From the NCBI RefSeq assembly GCF_000196315.1, contig NC_014230.1, positions 1,942,001-2,006,000 of the forward strand: 64,000 nt of DNA. The letters are read 5' to 3'. This stretch comes from Croceibacter atlanticus HTCC2559. GTDB taxonomy: Bacteria; Bacteroidota; Bacteroidia; Flavobacteriales; Flavobacteriaceae. The notes under the pieces were generated by a model. That model saw only the letters and a list, made by a program, of their open reading frames with translations. It had not been told where the DNA came from and did no database searches. Shown here in pieces: positions 34,224 to 42,339 of this stretch. Position 1 is the stretch's first letter. Every line of letters starts with the position of its first letter. The position numbers were made by a program, and so were the translations under genes.

Positions 34224-35505
34224 TGTCTAGAGATTTTAAACGTAATGTTACCGCATTTTTGTGTGCCTGTAAGCCTTCTGCTTCTGCCATAAGCTCAATA
34301 GCATTACCAATGTTTTGGATACCGGTTTTAGAAATTTCCTGAAACGTCATACTCTTCATAAAACTGTCTAGGTTTACACCACTATATTGTTTGGCGTAAC
34401 CATTTGTAGGTAACGTATGATTGGTGCCACTTGCGTAATCTCCTGCACTTTCTGGTGTGTAATTTCCAATAAATACTGAGCCTGCATTTTGAATACCATT
34501 TACAAAAAAGTCATTGTCTTTTGTACATACTATAAAGTGCTCTGGACCATAAGTGTTAATGAGATCTAATGCTTCTACATTATCTTTAACTAAGATAGAT
34601 TTTGAATGTTTTATAGCAACTTCTGCAATATCTTTTCTTGGGAGTTCTTTAAGTTGATTTGATATTTCTGCCTCGACATCTTTTATAAGATCCATAGAGG
34701 TACTCACCAAAATAACCTGGCTGTCTTTGCCGTGCTCTGCTTGGCTTAATAAGTCTGAAGCTACAAAAGCAGCATTTGCAGTATCATCTGCAACAACTAA
34801 CAATTCACTTGGGCCTGCAGGCATATCTATAGCTACATTAAATTTGGTAGCCAATTGTTTAGCGACTGTTACAAATTGATTTCCTGGACCAAATATTTTA
34901 TAAACTTTTGAGATAGACTCTGTACCGAATGTCATACCTGCAATAGCTTGAATGCCACCAACTTTATAAATTTTAGAAATGCCACAAAGATTTGCGGTGT
35001 ATAAAATAGCGGGATTAATCTTTCCTTTTTTATCTGGTGGCGTGCACAGCACAATCTCCTCACAACCTGCAATTAAGGCAGGAACAGCCAACATTAAAAT
35101 GGTTGAAAAGAGTGGTGCTGTACCACCAGGAATATATAAGCCTACTTTTTGAATAGGTCTTTTTTCTTGCCAACAACGTACACCTTGCGTGGTTTCAACT
35201 TCTATTTTTTGGGTACGCTGTGCTTTGTGAAATAACTCTATGTTAGACTTTGCCAATGTAATGGCTTGTTTTAACTCTTCTGAAACAAGAGATTCTGATT
35301 CCTTAATTTCTAAGTTTGAAACTTCTAATTGATTTAGTTTAATGCCGTCAAAAAGTTCGGTATACTTTTTAATGGCTTCATCACCTTTAGAGTCAACCTC
35401 AGAAAAGATTTGTTTTACGGTGTCTTCAATATCTTCAACCGTTTGAGTAGGGCGTTTTAACAGGTCTTGCCAATCTTCTATTTTAGGATAGGATACAAAC
35501 TTCAT
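34216..35505 (-). CDS. hisD: Histidinol dehydrogenase HisD
   Basis: 429 residues, full length. Signatures: VGLYIPGGTAPLFSTILM near 117, GPGNQFVTVAKQL near 206, DMPAGPSELLVVAD near 228, LLSQAEHGKDSQ with zinc-site residues near 255, and TYGPEHFIVC with the catalytic Glu-His pair. It oxidises histidinol to histidine in two NAD-dependent steps. It lies two bases from hisG and overlaps hisC. Confidence 0.96.
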   Translation of the reverse strand: MKFVSYPKIEDWQDLLKRPTQTVEDIEDTVKQIFSEVDSKGDEAIKKYTELFDGIKLNQLEVSNLEIKESESLVSEELKQAITLAKSNIELFHKAQRTQKIEVETTQGVRCWQEKRPIQKVGLYIPGGTAPLFSTILMLAVPALIAGCEEIVLCTPPDKKGKINPAILYTANLCGISKIYKVGGIQAIAGMTFGTESISKVYKIFGPGNQFVTVAKQLATKFNVAIDMPAGPSELLVVADDTANAAFVASDLLSQAEHGKDSQVILVSTSMDLIKDVEAEISNQLKELPRKDIAEVAIKHSKSILVKDNVEALDLINTYGPEHFIVCTKDNDFFVNGIQNAGSVFIGNYTPESAGDYASGTNHTLPTNGYAKQYSGVNLDSFMKSMTFQEISKTGIQNIGNAIELMAEAEGLQAHKNAVTLRLKSLDNE

Positions 35506-35507
35506 AA

Positions 35508-36365
35508 TTACAAAACCATTTTTTCAATTGGTGCAACTAAAATGCTCTCTGCTCCAGCTTCCTTAAGATCATCAATTACTTGCCAAAATTCGTTATCCTT
35601 AACAACAGAGTGTAAAGAACTCCAACCTTCTTTTGCAAGTGGCAAAACAGTAGGACTGTTCATACCTGGCAGGATACCTATAATAGCTTCAATCTTATCA
35701 TTTGGAGCATTTAGCAATACATATTTAGAGTTTTTGCCGTTTAAAACCGCACGCATTCTAAACTGTAACTTTTCTAACGTCTCTTTAGCTTCATTTGTTA
35801 TTTTAGGTGAGACAGCTAACACAGCTTCACTTTTTAACATGACTTCAACTTCTTTCAAGTTATTTTTAAACAAGGTACTTCCACTAGAAACGATATCACA
35901 AATAGCATCTGCGAGACCTATATTTGGAGCAATTTCAACAGACCCGTTAATTATGTGCAAATCTGCTTCTATATTATGTTTGTTTAAATACTGTTGAACG
36001 GTATTTGGATAAGAAGTAGCAATGCGTTTGCCTTGAAAATCTGAAATACCATTGTAATCTTTTTCCTTAGGAATTGCCAGAGATACTTTACATTTAGAAA
36101 AGCCTAACTTTTCTGCAATTGCAATGTCTTCACCTTTTTCTATTAATACATTCTCTCCGATGATAGCTATATCTACAACGCCATCTCTTAGATATTGTGG
36201 TATATCACCATTGCGTAAATAAAAAACTTCTAAGGGAAAATTACGGGCGCTAGCTTTAAGTTGGTCTTTACCATTATCTATAGATATGCCACAATCTTTA
36301 AGAATTTGAAGAGAATCTTCATTTAATCTGCCACTTTTCTGAATGGCAATTTTAATAGTACTCAT
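35508..36365 (-). CDS. hisG: ATP phosphoribosyltransferase HisG (long form)
   Basis: 285 residues, the long form with a C-terminal regulatory domain. N-terminal KIAIQKSGRLNEDSLQILKDCG; phosphate-binding DIVSSGSTLFKNNL near 160; C-terminal ACT-like domain from about 205 with LPGMNSPTVLPLA. It catalyses the first, feedback-inhibited step of histidine synthesis and needs no HisZ. It is the first structural gene, about 50 bases behind the attenuator terminator. Confidence 0.96.
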   Translation of the reverse strand: MSTIKIAIQKSGRLNEDSLQILKDCGISIDNGKDQLKASARNFPLEVFYLRNGDIPQYLRDGVVDIAIIGENVLIEKGEDIAIAEKLGFSKCKVSLAIPKEKDYNGISDFQGKRIATSYPNTVQQYLNKHNIEADLHIINGSVEIAPNIGLADAICDIVSSGSTLFKNNLKEVEVMLKSEAVLAVSPKITNEAKETLEKLQFRMRAVLNGKNSKYVLLNAPNDKIEAIIGILPGMNSPTVLPLAKEGWSSLHSVVKDNEFWQVIDDLKEAGAESILVAPIEKMVL

Positions 36366-36412
36366 TGGTTACAGTTTATGTTTGAGAACAGTTTTGGCAA
36401 ACGGATAAAATC

Positions 36413-36445
36413 AAAAAACCCGTTTGAATGTCTCAAACGGGTTTT
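36413..36445 (-). terminator. Attenuator terminator of the his operon
   Basis: On the plus strand AAAACCCGTTTGA (36415-36427) pairs perfectly with TCAAACGGGTTTT (36433-36445). Read on the minus strand the stem ends in a T-run (GGGTTTTTTGA), between the leader peptide and hisG. The 5' arm can instead pair with 36479-36486 in the leader. Confidence 0.9.
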
Positions 36446-36472
36446 AGATTTATAGTTTTTCACATACCAAAT

Positions 36473-36526
36473 CTACATCGCTTGAGCGTTGCTAGAAAAA
36501 TGGTGATGTGTATGTGTGTTTCTCAT
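36473..36526 (-). CDS. hisL: His operon leader peptide
   Basis: An 18-codon frame, MRNTHTHHHFSSNAQAM then TAG, with four His in five positions (5, 7, 8, 9). It is followed by a terminator and then hisG, the classic layout of ribosome-mediated attenuation. Codons 14-16 contain CTCAAGCG (36486-36479), which can pair with CGTTTGAG in the 5' arm of the terminator (36439-36432): seven Watson-Crick pairs and one G-U. A ribosome held at the His codons leaves this segment free, so the antiterminator forms; a ribosome at the stop codon covers it and the terminator forms. Confidence 0.9.
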   Translation of the reverse strand: MRNTHTHHHFSSNAQAM

Positions 36527-36534
36527 TATGGCAA

Positions 36535-36542
36535 CAAAAGTA
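36535..36542 (-). promoter_or_regulatory. -7 box of the his operon
   Basis: TACTTTTG on the minus strand matches TAnnTTTG, eight bases before the leader-peptide ATG. No TTG at -33. The leader peptide would be read from an almost leaderless transcript. Confidence 0.5.
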
Positions 36543-36688
36543 ATATATATTACTGATTAATTATAGCTTATAACATAATTTTCACATTCGTTTATCAGAA
36601 TAATCTGTCTTTTATCACATTTATCCAAATGTTAATATACAATTTGAAGACTTTTTATAAATTTATAAGCAGAACATAGGCATACTAC

Positions 36689-37687
36689 ATGAAAAACTTT
36701 TTTACGGCATTCTTATTCTTTTGTATTTGGGCAATTTTTGGAATGTGGTATTACAGCTGTGTTATAAAAGGATTGTGTAACGATATTAGTTTCTTTAATG
36801 AAACTAAAGCTACAGAACAGACAGCTGAAGAATTAAAATCCCAAGAACAAGCTAAGCTTAAACATTATAATGATAGTTTAGAAAGGGTTAGGCAAGACTC
36901 ATTAAAGCAACTCGCAATTGAAACTGATAGGATAAAAAATAAGTTCACAAATGCTAATTTTCTTGGAACACTACAGCCAAGTGGTGATACTATATTTTAT
37001 TATCCTAACCCATTAACGGCTTATAAAAATAAAGCCAACATTTACGTTCCACAACCAAATTTAGGGTTTATAACTAAAGCTGTAAATTACATGAACACCA
37101 ATCCTAATACAGAGATGGTTGTTTATGGCGCATACAGTCCTACAACAGAGCAAACAACCGATTCTTTAGGAATAGCAAGAGCCAATTTCTTAAAAAATAG
37201 AATTTTAAGGTATGGTTTAAATGAGCATAGAATATCTACCAAAGCTATTGAACGCCCATTAGAGTTTGATACTCGTGGCAGAAATTATGAAGCCATTGTT
37301 GTGGAGTTTAAACAACTTTCTTCAGCCAAGGTTGAAGCTATAGAGGAAAGTGTGACCAATAAAACGCTATATTCCTCATTTGCACAACAGAATTTTAAAC
37401 CAGATGCAACACTAAAAAGTTATGCGCTTGAATTAAAGTCTTACTTACAGAAACACCCAAATAAGCGAGTAAGCATTGTAGGGCATACAGATTTTGTTGG
37501 AGAAGAGGAAGATAATTTATGGATTGGAGAACAACGAGCTAAATTAGTAATGAAATATCTAATATCAATAGGTATAGATGCTAATAAAATGACAGCAAGC
37601 TCCAAAGGAGAATCTGATCCTAAGTTTCCAAATACAACAGATGCTAATAGAGCAAAGAACAGACGTATAGAAATAAAAGTGAATTAA
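36689..37687 (+). CDS. OmpA-family protein with N-terminal membrane anchor
   Basis: 332 residues. An N-terminal hydrophobic helix (3-27) is followed by a helical Gln/Lys-rich linker (45-75). Residues about 105-210 resemble a degenerate OmpA-like module (MNTNPNTEMVVYGAYSPT). Residues about 235-332 form a canonical OmpA C-terminal domain with SIVGHTDFVGEEEDN, GEQRAKLVMKYL and NRAKNRRIEIKVN, which binds peptidoglycan. It should tie the membrane to the cell wall. The next gene starts 12 bases later and is also membrane-anchored, so both may act together. Confidence 0.85.
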   Translation: MKNFFTAFLFFCIWAIFGMWYYSCVIKGLCNDISFFNETKATEQTAEELKSQEQAKLKHYNDSLERVRQDSLKQLAIETDRIKNKFTNANFLGTLQPSGDTIFYYPNPLTAYKNKANIYVPQPNLGFITKAVNYMNTNPNTEMVVYGAYSPTTEQTTDSLGIARANFLKNRILRYGLNEHRISTKAIERPLEFDTRGRNYEAIVVEFKQLSSAKVEAIEESVTNKTLYSSFAQQNFKPDATLKSYALELKSYLQKHPNKRVSIVGHTDFVGEEEDNLWIGEQRAKLVMKYLISIGIDANKMTASSKGESDPKFPNTTDANRAKNRRIEIKVN

Positions 37688-37699
37688 TTAAATAAGCCC

Positions 37700-38248
37700 A
37701 TGTTTGAACAGTTAAACCCTTTAGCAAGATCTACTGCTTGGTTAGAGATATTTATACTAATGTTTGTTGCCTTTCTTATTGGGTATCTTTTTGCGCGTTG
37801 GTATTACAAGAAAAAGCTTGAAGAAGCCTCGCAATATTCTTATAATGCTACAGCAGACAGGCAAATAAACACTGCTAATACTGCAAATAAGGTTGAAAAC
37901 TACGATACAGATATAATTACACCAGGAAATATAAAAGCAATAAAAACTAGAGAGCGCTCTGGAGCAGCAGTAGTTAATAGAGCTGCACCTCTGGAAAAAC
38001 CAGAATTAGATTTTTCTGTAATTGGTCAAGCAGATATCGCTGACAAAGATGATCTTAAAAAAATAAGTGGTGTAGGACCATTTATTGAAGAAAAGCTTAA
38101 TAGTATAGGTATATATACGTATGAACAGATAAGTAAATTTAGAAAGGAAGATATAGAAAATGTAACCGCATTAATTGAGTTTTTTCCAGGTCGTATAGAA
38201 CGTGATAATTGGAAAGGACAAGCAGAGGCATTACATAAAAATGCCTAG
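37700..38248 (+). CDS. Membrane-anchored helix-hairpin-helix protein
   Basis: 182 residues. One membrane helix near the N-terminus (IFILMFVAFLIGYLFARWYY), a low-complexity Ala/Asn/Thr linker, then a C-terminal domain from about 117 with DDLKKISGVGPFIEEKLNSIG, the helix-hairpin-helix motif, and IEFFPGRIERDNW. Such domains resemble those of ribosomal protein L21-like and DNA-binding proteins and often receive the name flap-endonuclease-like. No nuclease catalytic residues are visible. The C-terminal domain should lie in the cytoplasm. It overlaps the stop of the GNAT gene on the other strand at CTAG. Confidence 0.75.
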   Translation: MFEQLNPLARSTAWLEIFILMFVAFLIGYLFARWYYKKKLEEASQYSYNATADRQINTANTANKVENYDTDIITPGNIKAIKTRERSGAAVVNRAAPLEKPELDFSVIGQADIADKDDLKKISGVGPFIEEKLNSIGIYTYEQISKFRKEDIENVTALIEFFPGRIERDNWKGQAEALHKNA

Positions 38249-38700
38249 TTAATTATATATTCCATTTTAATATTTGCTCTTTCATAAGCAACACCTTCTT
38301 CTAAGGGCACTTCTTTAAAGCCAAATTTTCTATAAATATAAATGGCATTTTCTAGTTTAGTGTTGGAGTATAGGATTACTTTCTCTAAGCCCATTACTTT
38401 TGCCTCGTTTAAGCAGTGTGTCATTAATTTCTGCCCAATTTTAAGACCTCTTAAATTAGTGTTTACAGCCATTTTAGTAAGTTCAAAAACAGTATCTGTA
38501 ACTTTCATAAGAGCTACAGTTCCTGCAACTTTATTATTGTGTAAGCTAAAGAAAATCTTTCCGCCTTTATCTAAAATATATTTATCTGGATTAGAGAGCA
38601 CTTCATTGTCATAATCTTCAACATAAAAAAATGTCTCTAGCCACTCAATATTTAGCGCTTTAAAATCTTGAGCGTATTTAGGGTTGTAATCTATAATCAT
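38245..38700 (-). CDS. GNAT family N-acetyltransferase
   Basis: 151 residues, a single GNAT domain. The acetyl-CoA loop reads NLRGLKIGQKLMTHCLNEAK (positions about 88-107), preceded by the beta-4 strand LTKMAV and followed by KVILYSNTKLENAIYIYRKFGF. The acceptor is unknown. Its start overlaps the stop of hutG (ATGA), so it is the last gene of the hutI-hutG operon and may act on a related small molecule (inference). Confidence 0.87.
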   Translation of the reverse strand: MIIDYNPKYAQDFKALNIEWLETFFYVEDYDNEVLSNPDKYILDKGGKIFFSLHNNKVAGTVALMKVTDTVFELTKMAVNTNLRGLKIGQKLMTHCLNEAKVMGLEKVILYSNTKLENAIYIYRKFGFKEVPLEEGVAYERANIKMEYIIN

Positions 38701-39686
38701 TGTTGTCTAATAAAATCTGAAACCATATAACTAATGGCTTTTCCAGTAGGGTAGTACTCAGATGGTTTTGCCTCGCAAATATGTAAATAGTGACACGTAT
38801 TATGTGTAATACTTTCGGCAATACATTGCCTAATAGTTTCTAAAGACATACCACTTGGAGTTTGTGCACTGCTAGGAAACCCCGAAATGGCATCACAATC
38901 TATTTCTAAACCAAAAGCTGATTTAGAAATTTGGTTTAAAGCTTCTTTATAAGATTGTATGGCAATAGTATCACTCAAAATATCATCAAATAACGTGTAG
39001 TCTATAAATTTTGAAGCATTCATAGATTTAAATATATAGTCTGGCGTATAATTTTTGTGCAATCCAAAAATGTGATAAAAATTTAAATAGCCTTGTTCTT
39101 GTGCATAACTAAATCCGTTACCACTATGTCTATAATTTGTAGTTCTTAAATCTGTGTGAGCATCTATATTAATAACATTAATAGGATTAGAAATAGCTTC
39201 TGAAGCACCTTTAATATTTCCGTAGGCATTATTATGACCGCCACCAATTATGATAGGGATTTTCCCTAAGCTTATAATTGTCTTGACCAACTGAGAAACC
39301 TCTGCATCTATCTCAATTAAAATATCATGTAATTTAGCTGAAATGTTCGGGTCATTATCTTCGATATGCGAAGCTTTTATAAGCCAGTTTTTACAATCTA
39401 TTTCGCCAAGTAACAAAACATTTTCTGGTGTGTTAAATTGGTTAACTTGTATATTTAAGAAAGCATTTAAAAATGTATTGAAAGCGTTTTTAGTACCACT
39501 TTTACCTAAATTAGCACGAACACCAATATCTTCTGGAATGCCAAAGATTACGTATTTGGCAGTGCTTTCTTTCAATGTTTCTAAAGAGTTTACTGTACCA
39601 ATACGCTCACCAAATTTAATTTCACCTTTTCGTGGAGAGGTGTACATTTTTAGATCTTCTGTGCTAAATATTTTTAAATGTTTCAC
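38697..39686 (-). CDS. hutG: Formimidoylglutamase-like ureohydrolase
   Basis: 329 residues, arginase/ureohydrolase fold. Metal-binding motifs are GGGHNNAYG near 165, NIDAHTDLR near 190 and EIDCDAISGFP near 263. The start is GTG at 39686, overlapping the stop of hutI by one base. Beside imidazolonepropionase it most likely cleaves N-formimidoylglutamate to glutamate and formamide, the last step of histidine breakdown. The gene is longer than bacterial agmatinases, as usual for this branch. Confidence 0.85.
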   Translation of the reverse strand: MKHLKIFSTEDLKMYTSPRKGEIKFGERIGTVNSLETLKESTAKYVIFGIPEDIGVRANLGKSGTKNAFNTFLNAFLNIQVNQFNTPENVLLLGEIDCKNWLIKASHIEDNDPNISAKLHDILIEIDAEVSQLVKTIISLGKIPIIIGGGHNNAYGNIKGASEAISNPINVINIDAHTDLRTTNYRHSGNGFSYAQEQGYLNFYHIFGLHKNYTPDYIFKSMNASKFIDYTLFDDILSDTIAIQSYKEALNQISKSAFGLEIDCDAISGFPSSAQTPSGMSLETIRQCIAESITHNTCHYLHICEAKPSEYYPTGKAISYMVSDFIRQQ

Positions 39687-40921
39687 TATAAAATCTTTCC
39701 GTTAACAAATACTGAAGCAATACAATTTTCACCAAAACTGTATGGTAAATACCCGTAACTTGGAATTGGGTTTGTAAGAATTATATTAGCTTTTTTTCCT
39801 TTTGTAATACTGCCTACTTCGTTACTTAATCCCATAGCATAAGCACCATTAATAGTTGCTGCATTTATAGCTTCTTCTGGTGTCATATTCATTTTAATAC
39901 TAGCAAGGCTTACCACCAAATTCATATTTCCGCTTGGTGTGCTGCCTGGATTAAAATCTGTTGCTAAAGCTAAGGGTAAGCCGGCATCAATTAATTTGCG
40001 TGCTGGAGTATAAGGGATACTTAAGAATAATGAACAAGAAGGTAAAGCTACTGGCATAGTAGTGGCGTTCTTTAATGCATCAATATCTTCTGCAGTCATA
40101 ACCTCTAAGTGATCTACACTTAACGCACCTTGATCAACAGAAGCCTTTACGCCACCTATTGAATTAAATTGGTTTACGTGTACTTTAGGAGTAAGGCCGT
40201 GAGATTTTCCTGCAGAAAGTATATAGTTGGTGTCATCTAGATCAAAATATCCTTTTTCACAAAAAATATCTATATAGTCTGCAAGCTGTAGCTCTGCTAT
40301 CTTCGGAAGCATTTCCTCGGCAATTAATTTAAGATACCCTTTCTTATTTCCTTTAAATTCTTTCGGTACTGCGTGAGCTCCTAAAAAAGTAGCTTTTATA
40401 GGAATGTTATATTTGTCTTTAAGTTGTTTAATAACCTTAAGCATTTTAAGCTCAGCTTCTGTAGTCAGGCCATATCCAGACTTAATTTCAACAGCGCCTG
40501 TGCCTAATGCCATAACTTGTTCTAAACGTTTAGCAGATTGTTGGTATAAATCTTCAATAGAGGTTTGTTGAAGCTTTTCTGCACTGTTTACAATTCCGCC
40601 ACCTTTATTGGCAATTTCTTCATAAGACAAGCCATTTATACGATCTACAAATTCTTGCTCTCTGTTCCCTGCATATACAATATGTGTATGGCTATCACAC
40701 CAGCTTGGCAAGACAAACCTACCTGTACAATCTATTTCTTCAAAATTCTTAGATTCTGGGAGTTGGGACATTGGTCCAAAATCTGAAATCACCCCATTTT
40801 CCATTAAAAGAAATGCATTGTCAATTTTAGGTAAATGCTTCATGTCTTTCCCAGAAACTTTATCAACAGTTGCCTCTCTAACTTGTAAAAGTTGCTTTAT
40901 GTTTTTAAGTAATATTGCCAT
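39686..40921 (-). CDS. hutI: Imidazolonepropionase HutI
   Basis: 411 residues, amidohydrolase superfamily. Metal ligands lie in SWCDSHTHIVYAGNRE near 73; signature INGLSYEEIANKGGGI near 96; GAVEIKSGYGLT near 145; HVNQFNS near 245; ATDFNPGSTPSGNM near 322. It hydrolyses imidazolone propionate to formimidoylglutamate. First gene of a three-gene minus-strand operon. TATCTTTA, one base from a -7 box, ends four bases before the ATG. HutH and HutU are not in the window. Confidence 0.95.
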   Translation of the reverse strand: MAILLKNIKQLLQVREATVDKVSGKDMKHLPKIDNAFLLMENGVISDFGPMSQLPESKNFEEIDCTGRFVLPSWCDSHTHIVYAGNREQEFVDRINGLSYEEIANKGGGIVNSAEKLQQTSIEDLYQQSAKRLEQVMALGTGAVEIKSGYGLTTEAELKMLKVIKQLKDKYNIPIKATFLGAHAVPKEFKGNKKGYLKLIAEEMLPKIAELQLADYIDIFCEKGYFDLDDTNYILSAGKSHGLTPKVHVNQFNSIGGVKASVDQGALSVDHLEVMTAEDIDALKNATTMPVALPSCSLFLSIPYTPARKLIDAGLPLALATDFNPGSTPSGNMNLVVSLASIKMNMTPEEAINAATINGAYAMGLSNEVGSITKGKKANIILTNPIPSYGYLPYSFGENCIASVFVNGKIL

Positions 40922-41017
40922 AGTGTAAAGATAGAAAAGCTTTAACGAAATAATAACGCGTATGTTAGCAAATGCAGGATAACTTGGTTAATTTTAGGGT
41001 CTAATTTAATTTTTATC

Positions 41018-42190
41018 ATGGAATCTAAGAGCTACGGAAAAAACACAATTTGTACACACGCAGGACAACTGGAGGATCACCAATTTGGTGGAGCAGTTTC
41101 TCCGCTATATATGTCTACATCTTACCCTTTTCAAGACGTAGAAGAAAAGCGATATCCAAGATATTTTAACACACCTAACCAACAAGGCTTATCAAAAAAA
41201 GTTGCTGCATTAGAACATGGTGAAGCAGGTCTTATTTTTGGAAGTGGTATGGCGGCTATAATGACTTCACTTTTAGCTTTCTTACAGAGTGGTGATCACG
41301 TGGTATTGCAAAATGCTATTTATGGAGGAACTCGAAACTTAATTAATGAGGAGTTTAAAAAGTTTGGTATTGAGTATTCTTATGTAGAGAGTAATGATAT
41401 TGCTAGTTACGAAAAAGTGATTGCACATAACACAAAGGTTATTTATATAGAAACTCCTAGTAACCCATTATTAGAAATAACAGATATTAAAGCTATTGCT
41501 GAGTTAGCAAAAAAACATAAGCTTATATCTATGATAGATAATACGTTTGCATCTCCTATAAATCAAACTCCAATAGTTTTTGGGATTGATGTTGTATTAC
41601 ACTCTGCTACTAAATACATGAGTGGTCATAGTGATATCTTAGCTGGTGCAGTAGTATCTAGCCACGCCAACATAGAGCGCATATTTAATGCTGGCAAAAA
41701 CTTTGGAGGCACATTGAGTGATTTTACTGTTTGGTTATTAGAGCGTAGCCTAAAAACTATGGCTTTAAGAGTTAAGCGCCAAAACAGAAATGCACGTAAG
41801 TTGGCAAAATGGTTAGAAAAAAACACTCAAGTAACCAAAGTGTATTATCCTGGATTAAAGTCGCACCCTAATTACAAATTGGCAAAAGAGCAAATGAAAG
41901 GCTTTGGAGGCATGTTGTCTTTCGAATTAAAAGATGATTTATGCTCAAAACAATTTCAAGACAGTTTAAATTTAATAAAATCTTCTATGAGTTTAGCTGG
42001 TGTAGAAAGTACAATACTAAGTCCACACCTTACATCTCACGGCCTACTTTCTGAAGAAGAAAGAGAAGAACAAGGCATAAAAAATGGATTATTAAGATTT
42101 TCTGTGGGAATAGAAGAGGTCTCAGATCTTAAAGCAGATATTGAGCAAGCACTTAAATTAGCTTCAAAATTATCTAAAGTAATTGTATAA
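41018..42190 (+). CDS. Trans-sulfuration PLP enzyme (cystathionine synthase/lyase or methionine lyase type)
   Basis: 390 residues, the Cys/Met-metabolism PLP family. Signatures: HAGQ near 14, GEAGLIFGSGMAAIMTSLLA near 70, ETPSNPLLEITDI near 147, DNTFASPINQTPI near 178 and PLP lysine in VLHSATKYMSGHSD. The family includes cystathionine gamma-synthase, beta/gamma-lyases and methionine gamma-lyase; sequence alone does not decide among them. Divergent from hutI, with about 96 bases between. Confidence 0.88.
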   Translation: MESKSYGKNTICTHAGQLEDHQFGGAVSPLYMSTSYPFQDVEEKRYPRYFNTPNQQGLSKKVAALEHGEAGLIFGSGMAAIMTSLLAFLQSGDHVVLQNAIYGGTRNLINEEFKKFGIEYSYVESNDIASYEKVIAHNTKVIYIETPSNPLLEITDIKAIAELAKKHKLISMIDNTFASPINQTPIVFGIDVVLHSATKYMSGHSDILAGAVVSSHANIERIFNAGKNFGGTLSDFTVWLLERSLKTMALRVKRQNRNARKLAKWLEKNTQVTKVYYPGLKSHPNYKLAKEQMKGFGGMLSFELKDDLCSKQFQDSLNLIKSSMSLAGVESTILSPHLTSHGLLSEEEREEQGIKNGLLRFSVGIEEVSDLKADIEQALKLASKLSKVIV

Positions 42191-42339
42191 TTTATCTTAA
42201 AAGGGTATTGTTCTTTGTCGGATAAATATGTATTTCACCTAATCACTACATATAGTGTGTTAATCAATTATAAAATGTTACACATTTAGTTTTTCTAGTT
42301 CTACTTTGCGAGAAATAACTCTTTCTTCAAAATAAAATT

